A stretch of DNA of 64,000 nt from Nitrospira sp. (lineage in GTDB: Bacteria; Nitrospirota; Nitrospiria; Nitrospirales; Nitrospiraceae). Both the position numbers and the translations under genes were made by a program. Below the pieces are notes generated by a model. The model made no database searches, was not told the DNA's origin, and was given only the letters and a program-made list of their open reading frames with translations. Positions 54,924-64,000 of this stretch are shown here, one piece after another; position 1 is the stretch's first letter; every line of letters begins with the position of its first letter. The DNA lies in assembly GCA_024331125.1 (NCBI GenBank), contig JANDJI010000006.1, positions 124,001 to 188,000 on the forward strand. The letters run 5' to 3'.

Positions 54924-57593
54924 TTAGGGCTCAAGGTCCTGGGCAAGACGGAAGCCGATGTAGCTGATCCGGAGGTCGGCGTTGTTCCTGCCCCGGTACG
55001 AGACATGCGCGTACACCGGTCTGTAGCTCCAGGAACCGCCACGGATCACGCGCCGGCCGCCTGTTGTTATCGATAGGTCCTGATCGTCATAGGTGTTCAG
55101 ACACCACTCCCAGACATTGCCTGCCATATCCAGCACACCTTGCTGTGTCGCTCCCTGTGGATACATCCCGACCGCGGTCGTCCGATTAAGTCGGCTTTCT
55201 GCGCTATTACACCGGCTTGCATCCCACCTGCCTTCCCACGGGTACGGGTACTCGCGCTGTGGATCCCCACCTGTCGCCGCCTGCTGCCATTCCCATTCGG
55301 TGGGAAGACGAATGCTGGTCCCGGTCTTGGCACTCAACCAGCGGCAAAAGGCAATGGCTTCATACCAGGACACCGTCTCTCGTGGAGCATTGGACTCCTC
55401 CCAGCTCGGCCTCGACACTTCATGGCTCTGTTCGATATCCTTCCACCACTCCTCGCTGCGATACCCGTCTTGTGCATTGAGAAATGCCTCGAACTGTTCG
55501 TTGGTCACGGGGTATTTGGCTATCAGGAAGGGTTTTACCTCGAACACATGATCGACATTCTCCAATTTCACCTGTCCGCCGGGAATATTCACCCACGCAA
55601 TGTCGGGCATGCCGTCTTGACGGAGGCCAACACCAGCACGCGGATCGCCATACTCACTCAAGATCCGACCGCAGAGCGCACGCAGTTGGTGGGAGAGTGC
55701 AGGGTCGCTGAGTTGGCCGATTAACAGATGCTGAGGTTTTAGAAACCGTGACAACACCGAAGAGGGATGCTTGCCAAACCGCTGGAGCGCCACCTGAACT
55801 TCTTTAGCACGTGTGCCAAGCCACAACTCTCGTGGATTGTCCCCATTCTCCCGCCATCTCTGCGCTTCCTCCTCAGCATGCTCGATGAGACGCAAGGCCT
55901 CTCCACTCTTGTCAATCCAGTCCTTGAGCTTGGGCCATGCAGTGAACAGCTTCTCATGGGCGACCTCGACCGTGGCTCCTTGCCCCTCGCCGGCTGTGAC
56001 CAGAACTCGGCACTCCTGACCAGCAAGCACCTGTATGACCTTGACTGCTTCGTCGTCATTGCTGAAGCGCGACAAGCCGGCCCGCTTGCGCGTAGGGGGA
56101 CGGTCTCGTTCGATGTGCACCAGTTCGGCAAACACCCGATCGAACGCAGCACCGGCCTTTTGTCCGAGCGTCGCCATCACCCGATCGGCTTCTGAGCCAA
56201 TGGCACCACCGACTCCGCCCATCGTCTGATAGGCGGCGCGGGTGAAGGTTCTGTCCTGTCGCCGCTCAAACAGCTGTTTCAACACATAGGCCACAAGGGG
56301 CAAATTACCCGGCTCTTTTCCGGCATCATCCAGGATGGTTTCAACCAACTGCTGGTCGAAGGTGTAGCCGGTCGCAGCAGCAGGCTTTTGAACCATATCC
56401 TGAAGGGCCGTCAGCGAAATCGGCCCCACCAGCACATGGAACCCGTCATTGATCTTGATCCTCACGCCTTCGGATTCAGCTAACCGTCCAAAGAACTCGC
56501 TCCGAATGGTCGCCACCACGCGAAGCTGGTTCTGGAGATCGCCACTGAGCGTGACGAGATGCGCAAGAAAGGACTGAATCTCTACCGATGGATACATCTG
56601 GGTAAAGAGTTCCTCCAGTTGATCGACGAACAGCACCAGTTCCTGTCCCTGAGTCAACTGGGGGGTAATGCGCTTCGCAAATGCCGCGAGATCACTCCCC
56701 AATGTGAGGGCAAGGTCATCCGCTCGAGCGGTCACCTTGGGAAAAGCCTGGCGCAACCCGGCGGCGAGTGAGGCAAACGGCCCCCGACTGTCTTCAGCGG
56801 GTGTGATGCGGAGCCATCTCCAGTTTTGGCTGCCTGGCAGTCGCCCCTCCTTCACCAAGGCCCGCCACAGGCCTGCCGCTACGAGGGAAGATTTGCCGGA
56901 CCCCGAGGGTCCGCTGATGATGAGGAACCGGCCGCCAGGCTCGCTCAGCTTATTGACCAGCTCCGTCACCTCACGGTCCCGCCCAAAGAACAGCGGGGCA
57001 TAGTCTTCGTCAAACCATTCCAGTCCGGGATAGGGTGACTTATCGTTGGGCCAGTCGATCCGCTCAATCTTTTTTGGCTCAGACTGGCCGCCGGTCTTCT
57101 TTGCAAACCACCGGCCCAACGCACCGGTCAGATCAATGGAGCGAGGGTCTAATGCAAAAACTTCCCTGCCATGCTTTTTCCCGATATCATCGCGCCATTT
57201 GGCTATTTCAGTACAGTCATCTTGTTCCCCCGATTCATCAAACTTGCGCTCATCGAATTTACGGGGCCATGGCTCGTTGTCATCGAGCAGGAACGGCAGA
57301 ATATCGACGCCCTGTTCTACAGCTTCGTCATATTCGAGCTGTGTGATGCTCCGCGTTTCACCATCAGGCACGAACCCACGGCGAAAGGCGACCAGCAACA
57401 CACACAGATCGCAACCCTTGAGGCGATCCTGAGAAAACTGTTTCGGTTCGCCGCTGTCTGCTGTCCAGTCCTCCATGGGATCCACGGAGAACCCTGCACG
57501 GCGCAATTGCCGAATGACGTGAGCCCGATGATCTTTCAAGTCTTCAAATGTGGAAGAGACAAAGGCCTTATAGGTCCGGTTGCTCGACGCCAT
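54924..57593 (-). CDS. DUF4062-STAND NTPase-FGE domain protein (predicted defence/conflict protein)
   Basis: 889 residues. Domains: DUF4062, a TIR-like module (about 5-105: YKAFVSSTFEDLKDHR, DLCVLLVAFRRG); an nSTAND1-type NTPase (about 185-600) with Walker A GPSGSGKSS (228-236) and Walker B VLFVDQLEELF (320-330); helical region; then a formylglycine-generating-enzyme/sulfatase C-type-lectin domain (about 655-889: YPVTNEQFEAFL, RLPTEWEWQQAA, GVLDMAGNVWEW, RVIRGGSW, IGFRLA). STAND proteins sense a ligand and oligomerise; such fusions are typical of predicted antiviral or self-recognition systems. The C-terminal end is the site diversified in some retroelement-linked proteins. No reverse transcriptase is in the window. 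Flanked by REP-like repeats. Confidence 0.88.
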   Translation of the reverse strand: MASSNRTYKAFVSSTFEDLKDHRAHVIRQLRRAGFSVDPMEDWTADSGEPKQFSQDRLKGCDLCVLLVAFRRGFVPDGETRSITQLEYDEAVEQGVDILPFLLDDNEPWPRKFDERKFDESGEQDDCTEIAKWRDDIGKKHGREVFALDPRSIDLTGALGRWFAKKTGGQSEPKKIERIDWPNDKSPYPGLEWFDEDYAPLFFGRDREVTELVNKLSEPGGRFLIISGPSGSGKSSLVAAGLWRALVKEGRLPGSQNWRWLRITPAEDSRGPFASLAAGLRQAFPKVTARADDLALTLGSDLAAFAKRITPQLTQGQELVLFVDQLEELFTQMYPSVEIQSFLAHLVTLSGDLQNQLRVVATIRSEFFGRLAESEGVRIKINDGFHVLVGPISLTALQDMVQKPAAATGYTFDQQLVETILDDAGKEPGNLPLVAYVLKQLFERRQDRTFTRAAYQTMGGVGGAIGSEADRVMATLGQKAGAAFDRVFAELVHIERDRPPTRKRAGLSRFSNDDEAVKVIQVLAGQECRVLVTAGEGQGATVEVAHEKLFTAWPKLKDWIDKSGEALRLIEHAEEEAQRWRENGDNPRELWLGTRAKEVQVALQRFGKHPSSVLSRFLKPQHLLIGQLSDPALSHQLRALCGRILSEYGDPRAGVGLRQDGMPDIAWVNIPGGQVKLENVDHVFEVKPFLIAKYPVTNEQFEAFLNAQDGYRSEEWWKDIEQSHEVSRPSWEESNAPRETVSWYEAIAFCRWLSAKTGTSIRLPTEWEWQQAATGGDPQREYPYPWEGRWDASRCNSAESRLNRTTAVGMYPQGATQQGVLDMAGNVWEWCLNTYDDQDLSITTGGRRVIRGGSWSYRPVYAHVSYRGRNNADLRISYIGFRLAQDLEP

Positions 57594-57678
57594 GAATGTA
57601 CCTAATCCCCTAGGCGAAGGTGGATACGTGCGTGCCAGATTCTACGCTTTCGTCCGACAAAGGCAACCCTTGACAGGC

Positions 57679-57736
57679 CTGTCCTGAGTTTATCGAAGGG
57701 CCTGCTCTGAGCCAGTCGAAGAGCTCAGGGCGAACG
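57679..57736. repeat. REP-like dispersed repeat, copy 2 (two units)
   Basis: Two inverted-type units, CTGAGTTTATCGAAGGGC and CTGAGCCAGTCGAAG, the second followed by AGCTCAGGGCGAACGG. Same class as the element at 54818. Sits between the divergent STAND gene and the uvrA gene. Confidence 0.6.
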
Positions 57737-57858
57737 GACCCCTGACAAGAACTTCAGAGGTGCTCTACAAAACCCCGTAAACCCGCACTGGTCTCTCATT
57801 GAACCAGCCCCCGGCAGTTGCTACCATGCTCGGTCATTCCTTTGGAGGAGCGATCGCT

Positions 57859-60651
57859 GTGCCCAACCCTCTGCCTGCAGATTCCTCACCCGACCAGCTG
57901 ATCGTCGAGGGCGCACGACAGAATAATCTCAAGAATGTCTCGCTCCAGATCCCTCATGACAAGGTGACGGTCATCACCGGCGTCTCCGGATCGGGGAAGT
58001 CCTCCCTGGCCTTCGACACCATCTTCGCCGAAGGCCAATGGCGCTACGTCGAATCGCTCTCGACCTATGCCCGCATGTTTCTCGACAAGGTGGCCCGCCC
58101 CGACGTCGATCGCATCGTGAACATCCGCCCCGCCATCGCAATCGAACAAAAAAATCAGGTGCGCACCGCCCGTTCGACCGTGGGCACGGCGACGGAGATC
58201 GCCGACGTGTTGCGCCTGTTGTTCGCCAAGATCGGCAAACCGACCTGCCCGGATTGCCGAAAGGAAGCCCGCTCATTTACTCCGGAGTCGATCGTTGATG
58301 ATCTCCTGGCTCGATTCCCCGCCGCACGGGCCATGGTGCTCTTCCCCCTCGCCGCGCCGACGCCGAAACAGGAGCCGCTCTTCATTCAATCGCTCTTGAC
58401 CCGCGGCTTCACGCGCCTCAACGTCTCCGGCGACATCATCGATCTGCTCGATCCCGCCCCGCCGGCGCTGCACGGCGTTCCATCGCTTTCTGTCGTTCTT
58501 GACCGGCTGATCATCAATAATGACAACCGGCCTCGCCTGGCGGAAGCCGTTGAAACGGCCATCCGCGAGGGAGAGGGCCGCTGCGCCGTGGACGTCATCG
58601 GCCACGGCCGCGAGTCTTACAGAATCGGTTTCCTCTGCCAGACCTGCGGCAGGACGTTCGAGCCGTTGCGCCCCGTCCTGTTCTCGTTCAATCATCCGCT
58701 GGGCGCCTGCCCCGAATGCAAAGGATTCGGCAACGTCTTGCGCTACGACCCGGATCTCGTGATCCCCGACCGGAACAAATCGCTGGTCCAGGGCGCCATC
58801 GAACCCTGGAGCAAACCCAGCGCGGACTGGTGGCGAACACGGATGTTGTCGGCGATGAAACGGCGCGGAGTGGACGTTGCGGCGCCGTTCCGGTCCTTGT
58901 CCCCCGACATCCAACGATTGCTCTGGACCGGGGACAAATCGTTTGAAGGAATCAACGACTTTTTCACCTATCTGGAGGGCAAACGATACAAGCTCCACGT
59001 GCGCGTGCTCCTCAGCCGCTATCGCTCGCCGTTTGATTGTCCGGGTTGTCGCGGCAGTCGCCTGCGGCCGGAAGCCCTGTTCGTCAAAATCGCCGATATG
59101 GACATCCATGCGATTTCGACCCTGACGGTCGAGAATCTGCGCGAATGGCTTCGCTCGCTGCCGTTGCCTTCGTTTGAACGGGCCGTCGCCGGCGACCTGT
59201 TGCGGGCGCTCGACGAGAAACTGAGTTTCTTGCTGCGGGTCGGTCTTGGGTACGTCACCCTTGCCCGCCAAACCAAAACGCTGTCTGGCGGGGAAGCTCA
59301 GCGCGTCTCGCTGGCCAACCACCTGGGAGCCAGGTTGGTCGGAACGCTCTACGTGCTGGATGAGCCGACGATCGGTCTTCACGCGCGTGACACCGAACGG
59401 CTCGCTGGGATTCTGAAGGACTTGTCGGCAGCCGGCAATACGGTCGTCGTCGTCGAGCACGACCGCCGGATGATCGAGTCGGCCGATTATATCGTCGAGT
59501 TGGGCCCCCGATCCGGGAAAGACGGCGGGCACGTCGTCTGCGCCGCGCCATCGAAGACGTTTCTCCTCGACCCGACCGCGATCACGGCCCGCTATCTTCG
59601 AGGAGAAGATTCTCTTCCGCTTCCGAAATCACGGCGCGCGGGATCGGGCCAGTTTCTCGTGATCGCCGGCGCGTCGGAGCACAATCTGAAAGATCTGCTG
59701 GTCCGCTTTCCGCTCGGCATGTTCATCTGCGTGACCGGCGTATCCGGTTCCGGCAAGAGCACGTTGGTCAACGATACGCTCTATCGCGCTCTCGCGCGCG
59801 CCTTTCGCGTCGAATCGCTGCCGATGGGCCGCTTTACAGCCATCAAGGGCATCGAGCACCTCAAGGGCGTCCGCCACATCGATCAGCAACCGATCGGCCG
59901 AACGCCGCGATCCAATCCCGTCACCTATCTCAAAGCCTTCGACGACATTCGACGGATCTTTGCCTCGGAACCGGTCGCGCTTCGACAAGGGCTCGCTCCC
60001 CGGCATTTTTCGTTTAACACGGCCGGCGGCCGTTGCGAGCGGTGCCAAGGAAGCGGCGTGGAAAAGCTGGAAATGTACTTCTTTGAAGACATCTACGTCC
60101 CTTGCGAGGGGTGCGACGGAAAGCGGTTCAAGCCGGAGATCCTGACCGTCCGCCATCGGGGAAAAACCGTTTCCGACGTCTTGGCCATGACTGCGGACGA
60201 AGCGGCGGCCTTCTTCGCCGATGCGCCGAAGCTCCGCGAGAAACTTCGCATCCTGTCGTCGATCGGACTCGGTTATCTTCAATTAGGCCAATCGGCCACC
60301 ACCCTCTCGGGCGGCGAAGCTCAACGATTGAAAATCGCGGCGGAGTTGCAAACCGGAACGGCGAAGGATCTGCTGTACATCATGGACGAACCGACCACCG
60401 GTCTGCACTTCGACGACGTGAAGAGACTGCTCGCGGTGCTGCATCAGCTCGTCAACGCCGGCAATACCGTGATCGTCGTCGAGCACAACCTGGACGTGAT
60501 CAAGTCGGCCGATTGGATCATCGATCTCGGTCCGGAAGGCGGCGAGGCCGGCGGACGAATCGTCGCGGAAGGACGGCCGGAACAGATCGCCTCCGTCGCG
60601 ACGTCGCACACGGGGCGATTTCTGGCCAAGGCGCTTCAAGAAGCGCGCTAG
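57859..60651 (+). CDS. uvrA: Excinuclease ABC subunit A (UvrA)
   Basis: DNA damage sensor, about 930 residues, two ABC modules. First Walker A GVSGSGKSS, UvrB-interaction region with CPDC (first zinc site), LCQTCGRTFEP and CPECKGFG, signature LSGGEAQRVSLA. Second Walker A GVSGSGKST, zinc fold CERCQGSG...CEGCDGKRF, signature LSGGEAQRLKIAAEL, DEPTTGLH. The GTG at 57859 has GGAGG 9 bases upstream and is preferred; TTG 57799 and ATG 57826 are in frame. A second UvrA may exist elsewhere; this one looks functional. Confidence 0.92.
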   Translation: MPNPLPADSSPDQLIVEGARQNNLKNVSLQIPHDKVTVITGVSGSGKSSLAFDTIFAEGQWRYVESLSTYARMFLDKVARPDVDRIVNIRPAIAIEQKNQVRTARSTVGTATEIADVLRLLFAKIGKPTCPDCRKEARSFTPESIVDDLLARFPAARAMVLFPLAAPTPKQEPLFIQSLLTRGFTRLNVSGDIIDLLDPAPPALHGVPSLSVVLDRLIINNDNRPRLAEAVETAIREGEGRCAVDVIGHGRESYRIGFLCQTCGRTFEPLRPVLFSFNHPLGACPECKGFGNVLRYDPDLVIPDRNKSLVQGAIEPWSKPSADWWRTRMLSAMKRRGVDVAAPFRSLSPDIQRLLWTGDKSFEGINDFFTYLEGKRYKLHVRVLLSRYRSPFDCPGCRGSRLRPEALFVKIADMDIHAISTLTVENLREWLRSLPLPSFERAVAGDLLRALDEKLSFLLRVGLGYVTLARQTKTLSGGEAQRVSLANHLGARLVGTLYVLDEPTIGLHARDTERLAGILKDLSAAGNTVVVVEHDRRMIESADYIVELGPRSGKDGGHVVCAAPSKTFLLDPTAITARYLRGEDSLPLPKSRRAGSGQFLVIAGASEHNLKDLLVRFPLGMFICVTGVSGSGKSTLVNDTLYRALARAFRVESLPMGRFTAIKGIEHLKGVRHIDQQPIGRTPRSNPVTYLKAFDDIRRIFASEPVALRQGLAPRHFSFNTAGGRCERCQGSGVEKLEMYFFEDIYVPCEGCDGKRFKPEILTVRHRGKTVSDVLAMTADEAAAFFADAPKLREKLRILSSIGLGYLQLGQSATTLSGGEAQRLKIAAELQTGTAKDLLYIMDEPTTGLHFDDVKRLLAVLHQLVNAGNTVIVVEHNLDVIKSADWIIDLGPEGGEAGGRIVAEGRPEQIASVATSHTGRFLAKALQEAR

Positions 60652-60652
60652 A

Positions 60653-62086
60653 TCACACTTCCTGTTTCCGCTCCGACTCTCCGCGCGGAGGCTCTTCTTC
60701 CTGCTTTCTGTTTGCCGGAGAAGGGACCGGAGCCGGCGGTTCGCCCGCCAACTTTTTGTGCAGGTATTTTCTGCTGATCGTCGTCACGACAAACGCCAGA
60801 CCGATCGCGACGGGCACGAAAATGGCCGACGCCAGATTGTAATTGGCGAGCCACCCCACCTCGGAGAGCCCTTTGAATACGTAGCCCATCAGGCCGGACA
60901 AATAATAGGCGATGACGATGACCGAGAGGCCCTCGACGGTGTGTTGAAGAAGCACCTGGCTTTTCGTCGTCTTGTCCACGCTCTGCAGCAACGTGAGGTT
61001 CTGCGCCTCGACGAGAAGATCGACACGGGTGCGGATGATCGAAATGACGCCTTCAAACCCGCTCCGCAGAGTGTCCACCCTCTTCAACAACTGCTGATAC
61101 CCCTCGGCGACGCCGGTGATTCCGCTCAATACGTAATCCGAGAGAGGCCGGTAGGACTCGATCGGTTTTTCCGCCAGCGACGCCAGCGTGGCGTGCACGA
61201 TCTTGTCGTACGGAGCCGCAGCGGACAGTTCAAAATGTAACCTGCCGGCCATGCGATTGGTCTTCAGGAGATCCTGCGTCAGACTGTTCAACCACCGCTG
61301 AAGCGTTCGCGCGTCGGCGTGGCCGATGTGGTCGGTGATGATCTCGCGCTGTTTGAGATGGACTTGTTCGAATTTGTAGACCTGATCGATGGCGGCGGAG
61401 AAGAGCGGTTTCTGCATCAACAGAAGATGATAGTAGGTCTCAATCCGCACCACCGCATCCACAACGTCCTTGAGATGCGACGGATGGAGGGACGATGCCC
61501 CGACCGTAATCCAGTACCGTTCTCTGCCGTGATCATCCGGTGTAAAACTCGAGAACACGCTGGTGTGATCGTTCAGGATCCGGCTGCCGTACAGCATCGG
61601 GCCGGGAAGCAGCGCGCGCAGGCGTTCGCGCGGCGGCGGCGACACTTCCGGCGTCAGCACCATGTCCAATCGGCAGACCGCCGTCCCCAAGAGGGTGTCC
61701 GGGAATCGATACCCCGGAAAGGTCAGGGGACCGAAGGCGACGCCGCCTCGGTCCGGCGGAGGAAGGTGCCACGACTGGTACTTGTAATACTCGGTGTGCG
61801 CCTGCCACAGGACGATGAGCCGCTCGCCGTCGCGGGTCTTTTTGACTCCGTAGCCGAACGTATCCCGCAGCACCACCGTCTCCGGCGGAATCTCCAGCGT
61901 CTCCAGCAACAATTGGAATTCTTTTCGACTGGCCGCGCGCTGGCCCGGCGGATCCGCCATGCGAAACGCCTGATAATGCACGTGTGCGGGCGCTCTCAGC
62001 CAATCGGCCAGAGGCATCTGCGGCCGTTCGTGCAACGTTCGCAGTAACGTATCGGCTTCCGACTGTGGCGGCGGCTGATGATTCAC
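60653..62086 (-). CDS. DUF3422 family membrane protein
   Basis: 477 residues. Cytoplasmic N-terminal domain (HERPQMPLADWLRAPAHVHYQAF, AHTEYYKYQSW), then C-terminal coiled coil and two transmembrane segments (about 390-412 and 420-445), with a charged Pro/Lys tail. Matches DUF3422, a widespread family of unknown role. Convergent with uvrA, 1 base apart. Confidence 0.88.
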   Translation of the reverse strand: MNHQPPPQSEADTLLRTLHERPQMPLADWLRAPAHVHYQAFRMADPPGQRAASRKEFQLLLETLEIPPETVVLRDTFGYGVKKTRDGERLIVLWQAHTEYYKYQSWHLPPPDRGGVAFGPLTFPGYRFPDTLLGTAVCRLDMVLTPEVSPPPRERLRALLPGPMLYGSRILNDHTSVFSSFTPDDHGRERYWITVGASSLHPSHLKDVVDAVVRIETYYHLLLMQKPLFSAAIDQVYKFEQVHLKQREIITDHIGHADARTLQRWLNSLTQDLLKTNRMAGRLHFELSAAAPYDKIVHATLASLAEKPIESYRPLSDYVLSGITGVAEGYQQLLKRVDTLRSGFEGVISIIRTRVDLLVEAQNLTLLQSVDKTTKSQVLLQHTVEGLSVIVIAYYLSGLMGYVFKGLSEVGWLANYNLASAIFVPVAIGLAFVVTTISRKYLHKKLAGEPPAPVPSPANRKQEEEPPRGESERKQEV

Positions 62087-62119
62087 GTCTGTTCCCGCTC
62101 CTTTCCAAATCGTCGCGCC

Positions 62120-63328
62120 CTATAACCCCGGTCGTTTCTCCGCGATGAGGCGCACGGTGAAAAAACGTCCTTCCCTCACGACACCCAACTGCAACTCCTG
62201 TCCCGCCTCGGCCCGACACAGTCGTCTGGCGTCGCGTTCGGTCTTGACCGCCGATAACGGGACTCCGTTACAGGCCGTCACGTGATCGCCGACCTTGAGA
62301 CCGGCTTTGTCTCCGGGCAGACCGGTTCGCAGTTCCGTCACCAGGTAGTATTGCTCCCTGGAATCTCTTCTGAATTGCCAGCTCACACCGATGCGGCCGG
62401 ATCCCAACAAATCTGCCTGGACGCCGAACAGAGTGAGGATCCGGTTGACGATCAACCGGGCGGCCTGTTCCGGATTGTCGCTCGTCGGATCGGTCAGATG
62501 TCCTTGCCCGCTGAAGAGGAGGCGTCCCGTTTCCACATCGATCATCCGCAACGACAGGGAGACGCTGCTCGTCCGCTCTTGCCGCCGTCGTTCCCATTGC
62601 TGAACTTCTCCCACGACAATGGCGTCCGCGCCGACCAGTTGACCGACCCGCAGGGCGTCGGCGTCGCCGCCGTGGGTCAATTGAATCACTTGCTCCCGCA
62701 ATACGTCGTCCAACTGCGCGCGTTCGACGACGTTCAACCCAAGGTCCAGCATCAGAGTCGTCACCATGCCCGCCATTCGGGATCCGGTTCCCGGCATGTC
62801 TACCGCGTCCTCGAACGGCATGACCGCCATCGTCCGATACCGCTCGATCGAGGCGGCGTCGATGGGTCCTCTTCCCGACACGACCGGCTCAAGCCCCCGC
62901 TCCGACATCGATCCGGTCGCGCAGGCTCGGCGTTTCTGCATGATGGCCGACGGCTGCCCCCAAGCGCACAGTTCGTTGTCGATGAACACCACGTGATAAG
63001 GGGATTCGCGCTGGTCGGAGACGAGATTGGTGAAGGGATAGAACACGCAGCCCCCGATCCATATCGAAAGCGGACAATAGGCGAGTTCGTACAACCACTG
63101 TCTCCTGGCCGTCAGCGAGTATTCCCAGATCACCATTCGCCCGTCGTCCCGAAAGACGCGATCCGGATGACCGATCCGTTCAAGCACCTGCGGCTTCGTC
63201 ATGGGAACCGTCAGCCGATCCAATTTCGCTTCGGACTTGAAAACGGTGTAGCCCACTCCGCAGCCGCTCATCATGAGGGCCAGCGCGAACGTCATCGTCA
63301 GATTCGCCACCTCGCGCGCCGGAATCAT
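62120..63328 (-). CDS. Lipoprotein with BamE-like, CsgG-like and PDZ segments
   Basis: 402 residues from ATG 63328. Lipobox MMSGC near residue 22. A BamE/SmpA-like part follows (MTKPQVLERIGHPDRVFRDDGRMVIWEY), then a CsgG/FlgT-like part (MAVMPFEDAV, VVERAQLDDVLREQ, VGADAIVVGEV, LRMIDVETGRLLFSGQG), and a C-terminal PDZ domain (TGLPGDKAGLKVGDHVTACNG). Outer-membrane lipoprotein, perhaps in envelope assembly or secretion. This three-part arrangement is unfamiliar to me. Confidence 0.75.
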   Translation of the reverse strand: MIPAREVANLTMTFALALMMSGCGVGYTVFKSEAKLDRLTVPMTKPQVLERIGHPDRVFRDDGRMVIWEYSLTARRQWLYELAYCPLSIWIGGCVFYPFTNLVSDQRESPYHVVFIDNELCAWGQPSAIMQKRRACATGSMSERGLEPVVSGRGPIDAASIERYRTMAVMPFEDAVDMPGTGSRMAGMVTTLMLDLGLNVVERAQLDDVLREQVIQLTHGGDADALRVGQLVGADAIVVGEVQQWERRRQERTSSVSLSLRMIDVETGRLLFSGQGHLTDPTSDNPEQAARLIVNRILTLFGVQADLLGSGRIGVSWQFRRDSREQYYLVTELRTGLPGDKAGLKVGDHVTACNGVPLSAVKTERDARRLCRAEAGQELQLGVVREGRFFTVRLIAEKRPGL

Positions 63329-63539
63329 CGTCTGACGACAGGACGACATGCCGCGAGCCTATCATCGCGGCGGGCATGCTGCAACGGCGATCTCGCCCTC
63401 ATTCATCCGACGAGAACAAGACGCATGGCGGGCAAGGAGAGGAACACCGGCGGCCGGGCGAGCAGCGGAGGTTTTCGTTACGAACGAAACGAGCGCTCGC
63501 GTTGCGTTCGTGCAATTCGGCGAACCCGTCGAGTCTTCA

Positions 63540-64000
63540 CTAGTTGCAGGAGGGATCGAACGGCATGTCGGCATAGGGGCGATAGGCGTCGCCCAAGGTG
63601 AGCATCAATTCCCGCCACACGGAGGACGGGTCCGTTTCAAATACCCACTTCGGATCGGCGGGCATCAGAATCCACGATCCCGTTTTCATCTCCCCCTCGA
63701 GTTGCCCGGGTCCCCACCCGGAATAGCCCAGATATGCGCGAAAGGCCTCCCGCCCGTTGGCGTTCGTCAGAATACGTTCCACCAATTGGAGATCGCCGCC
63801 GAGACAGACCCCGTCGAACACATAATGAGCGTTTTCAGGAACCGAGTCTCCCCGATACAACAACATGATCTGATTCGGTTGCACGGGACCTCCCGCATAA
63901 AGCGCATGCTGCGACCCCTCGATCACGGGAATCTGCGGGAGTGCCTCGGAGATGGACATTGCGGTGGGGCGATTCACGATGACGCCGAGCGCTCCCTCGG
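63540..64000 (-). CDS. YqgE/AlgH family protein (partial, N-terminus off window)
   Basis: The last 153 codons of a YqgE homologue. EGALGVIVNRPT at the window edge is the family motif, so the start lies beyond base 64000; later blocks VCLGGDLQLVE, AYLGYSGWGPGQLEGEM and SWILMPADP are diagnostic. Cytoplasmic, role unclear (named after alginate regulation). The 190 bases between it and the lipoprotein gene show nothing. Confidence 0.9.
   Translation of the reverse strand, partial: EGALGVIVNRPTAMSISEALPQIPVIEGSQHALYAGGPVQPNQIMLLYRGDSVPENAHYVFDGVCLGGDLQLVERILTNANGREAFRAYLGYSGWGPGQLEGEMKTGSWILMPADPKWVFETDPSSVWRELMLTLGDAYRPYADMPFDPSCN

Overview
The window looks like a chromosome segment of a Nitrospira-type bacterium (phylum Nitrospirota). 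It is GC-rich and encodes a two-membrane envelope (TolC-family channel, lipoproteins, type I secretion, FtsEX/EnvC). It also carries a complete Mpa-Dop-PrcB-PrcA-PafA proteasome locus, which is unusual outside Actinobacteria but typical of Nitrospira and Leptospirillum. The genus is an inference from this gene mix; no 16S gene is present.

Layout. 1-4.1 kb: a type I secretion ABC exporter (cut by the window edge) downstream of an RTX calcium-binding repeat protein split by a frameshift in a G7 tract. 4.5-19.3 kb: housekeeping and small regulators: PilZ, cytochrome c, queC, a DksA-like protein, apt, an RpoS-like sigma factor, acylphosphatase, tRNA-Pro, ald, an exported single-domain Lon-type protease, a four-gene zinc/iron-sulfur operon, a squalene synthase-like enzyme, htpX, yqeY, two tandem response regulators (the second a diguanylate cyclase) and tRNA-Ala. 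19.3-23 kb: a decayed defence island beside tRNA-Ala with a broken DruA-like (DUF4338) gene, a broken NurA-like nuclease gene joined to a partial IS1182-type transposase, and the first codons of a PLD-type helicase. 23-31 kb: the proteasome operon read leftward from a strong sigma70-type promoter at about 30.93 kb. No Pup or UBact gene lies between dop and prcB or in the other gaps. 31-33 kb: thiS-thiG-thiE; ThiS has a 35-residue tail after its GlyGly. 33-46 kb: a PolX-type DNA-binding protein, a MinD/FlhG-like ATPase, ctpA-envC-ftsX-ftsE, yraN-rnhB-rplS-trmD-rimM-rpsP, ffh and uvrB. 46-54 kb: an RRM protein with a clear terminator, several exported proteins, a TolC-family protein, a metallo-beta-lactamase-fold protein and a MazEF-like module with an operator palindrome. 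54-64 kb: a lone ribbon-helix-helix protein, a large DUF4062-STAND-FGE protein flanked by dispersed repeats, a UvrA protein, DUF3422, a BamE/CsgG/PDZ lipoprotein and a partial YqgE.

Three separate genes (RTX, DruA-like, NurA-like) are each broken by a single-base-type frameshift at a run of 6-7 G/C. Assembly errors in homopolymers should therefore be excluded before these are called pseudogenes. The features most worth following up are the missing Pup/UBact gene, the tailed ThiS, the exported Lon-type protease, the STAND-FGE protein and the DruA/NurA/helicase remnant.
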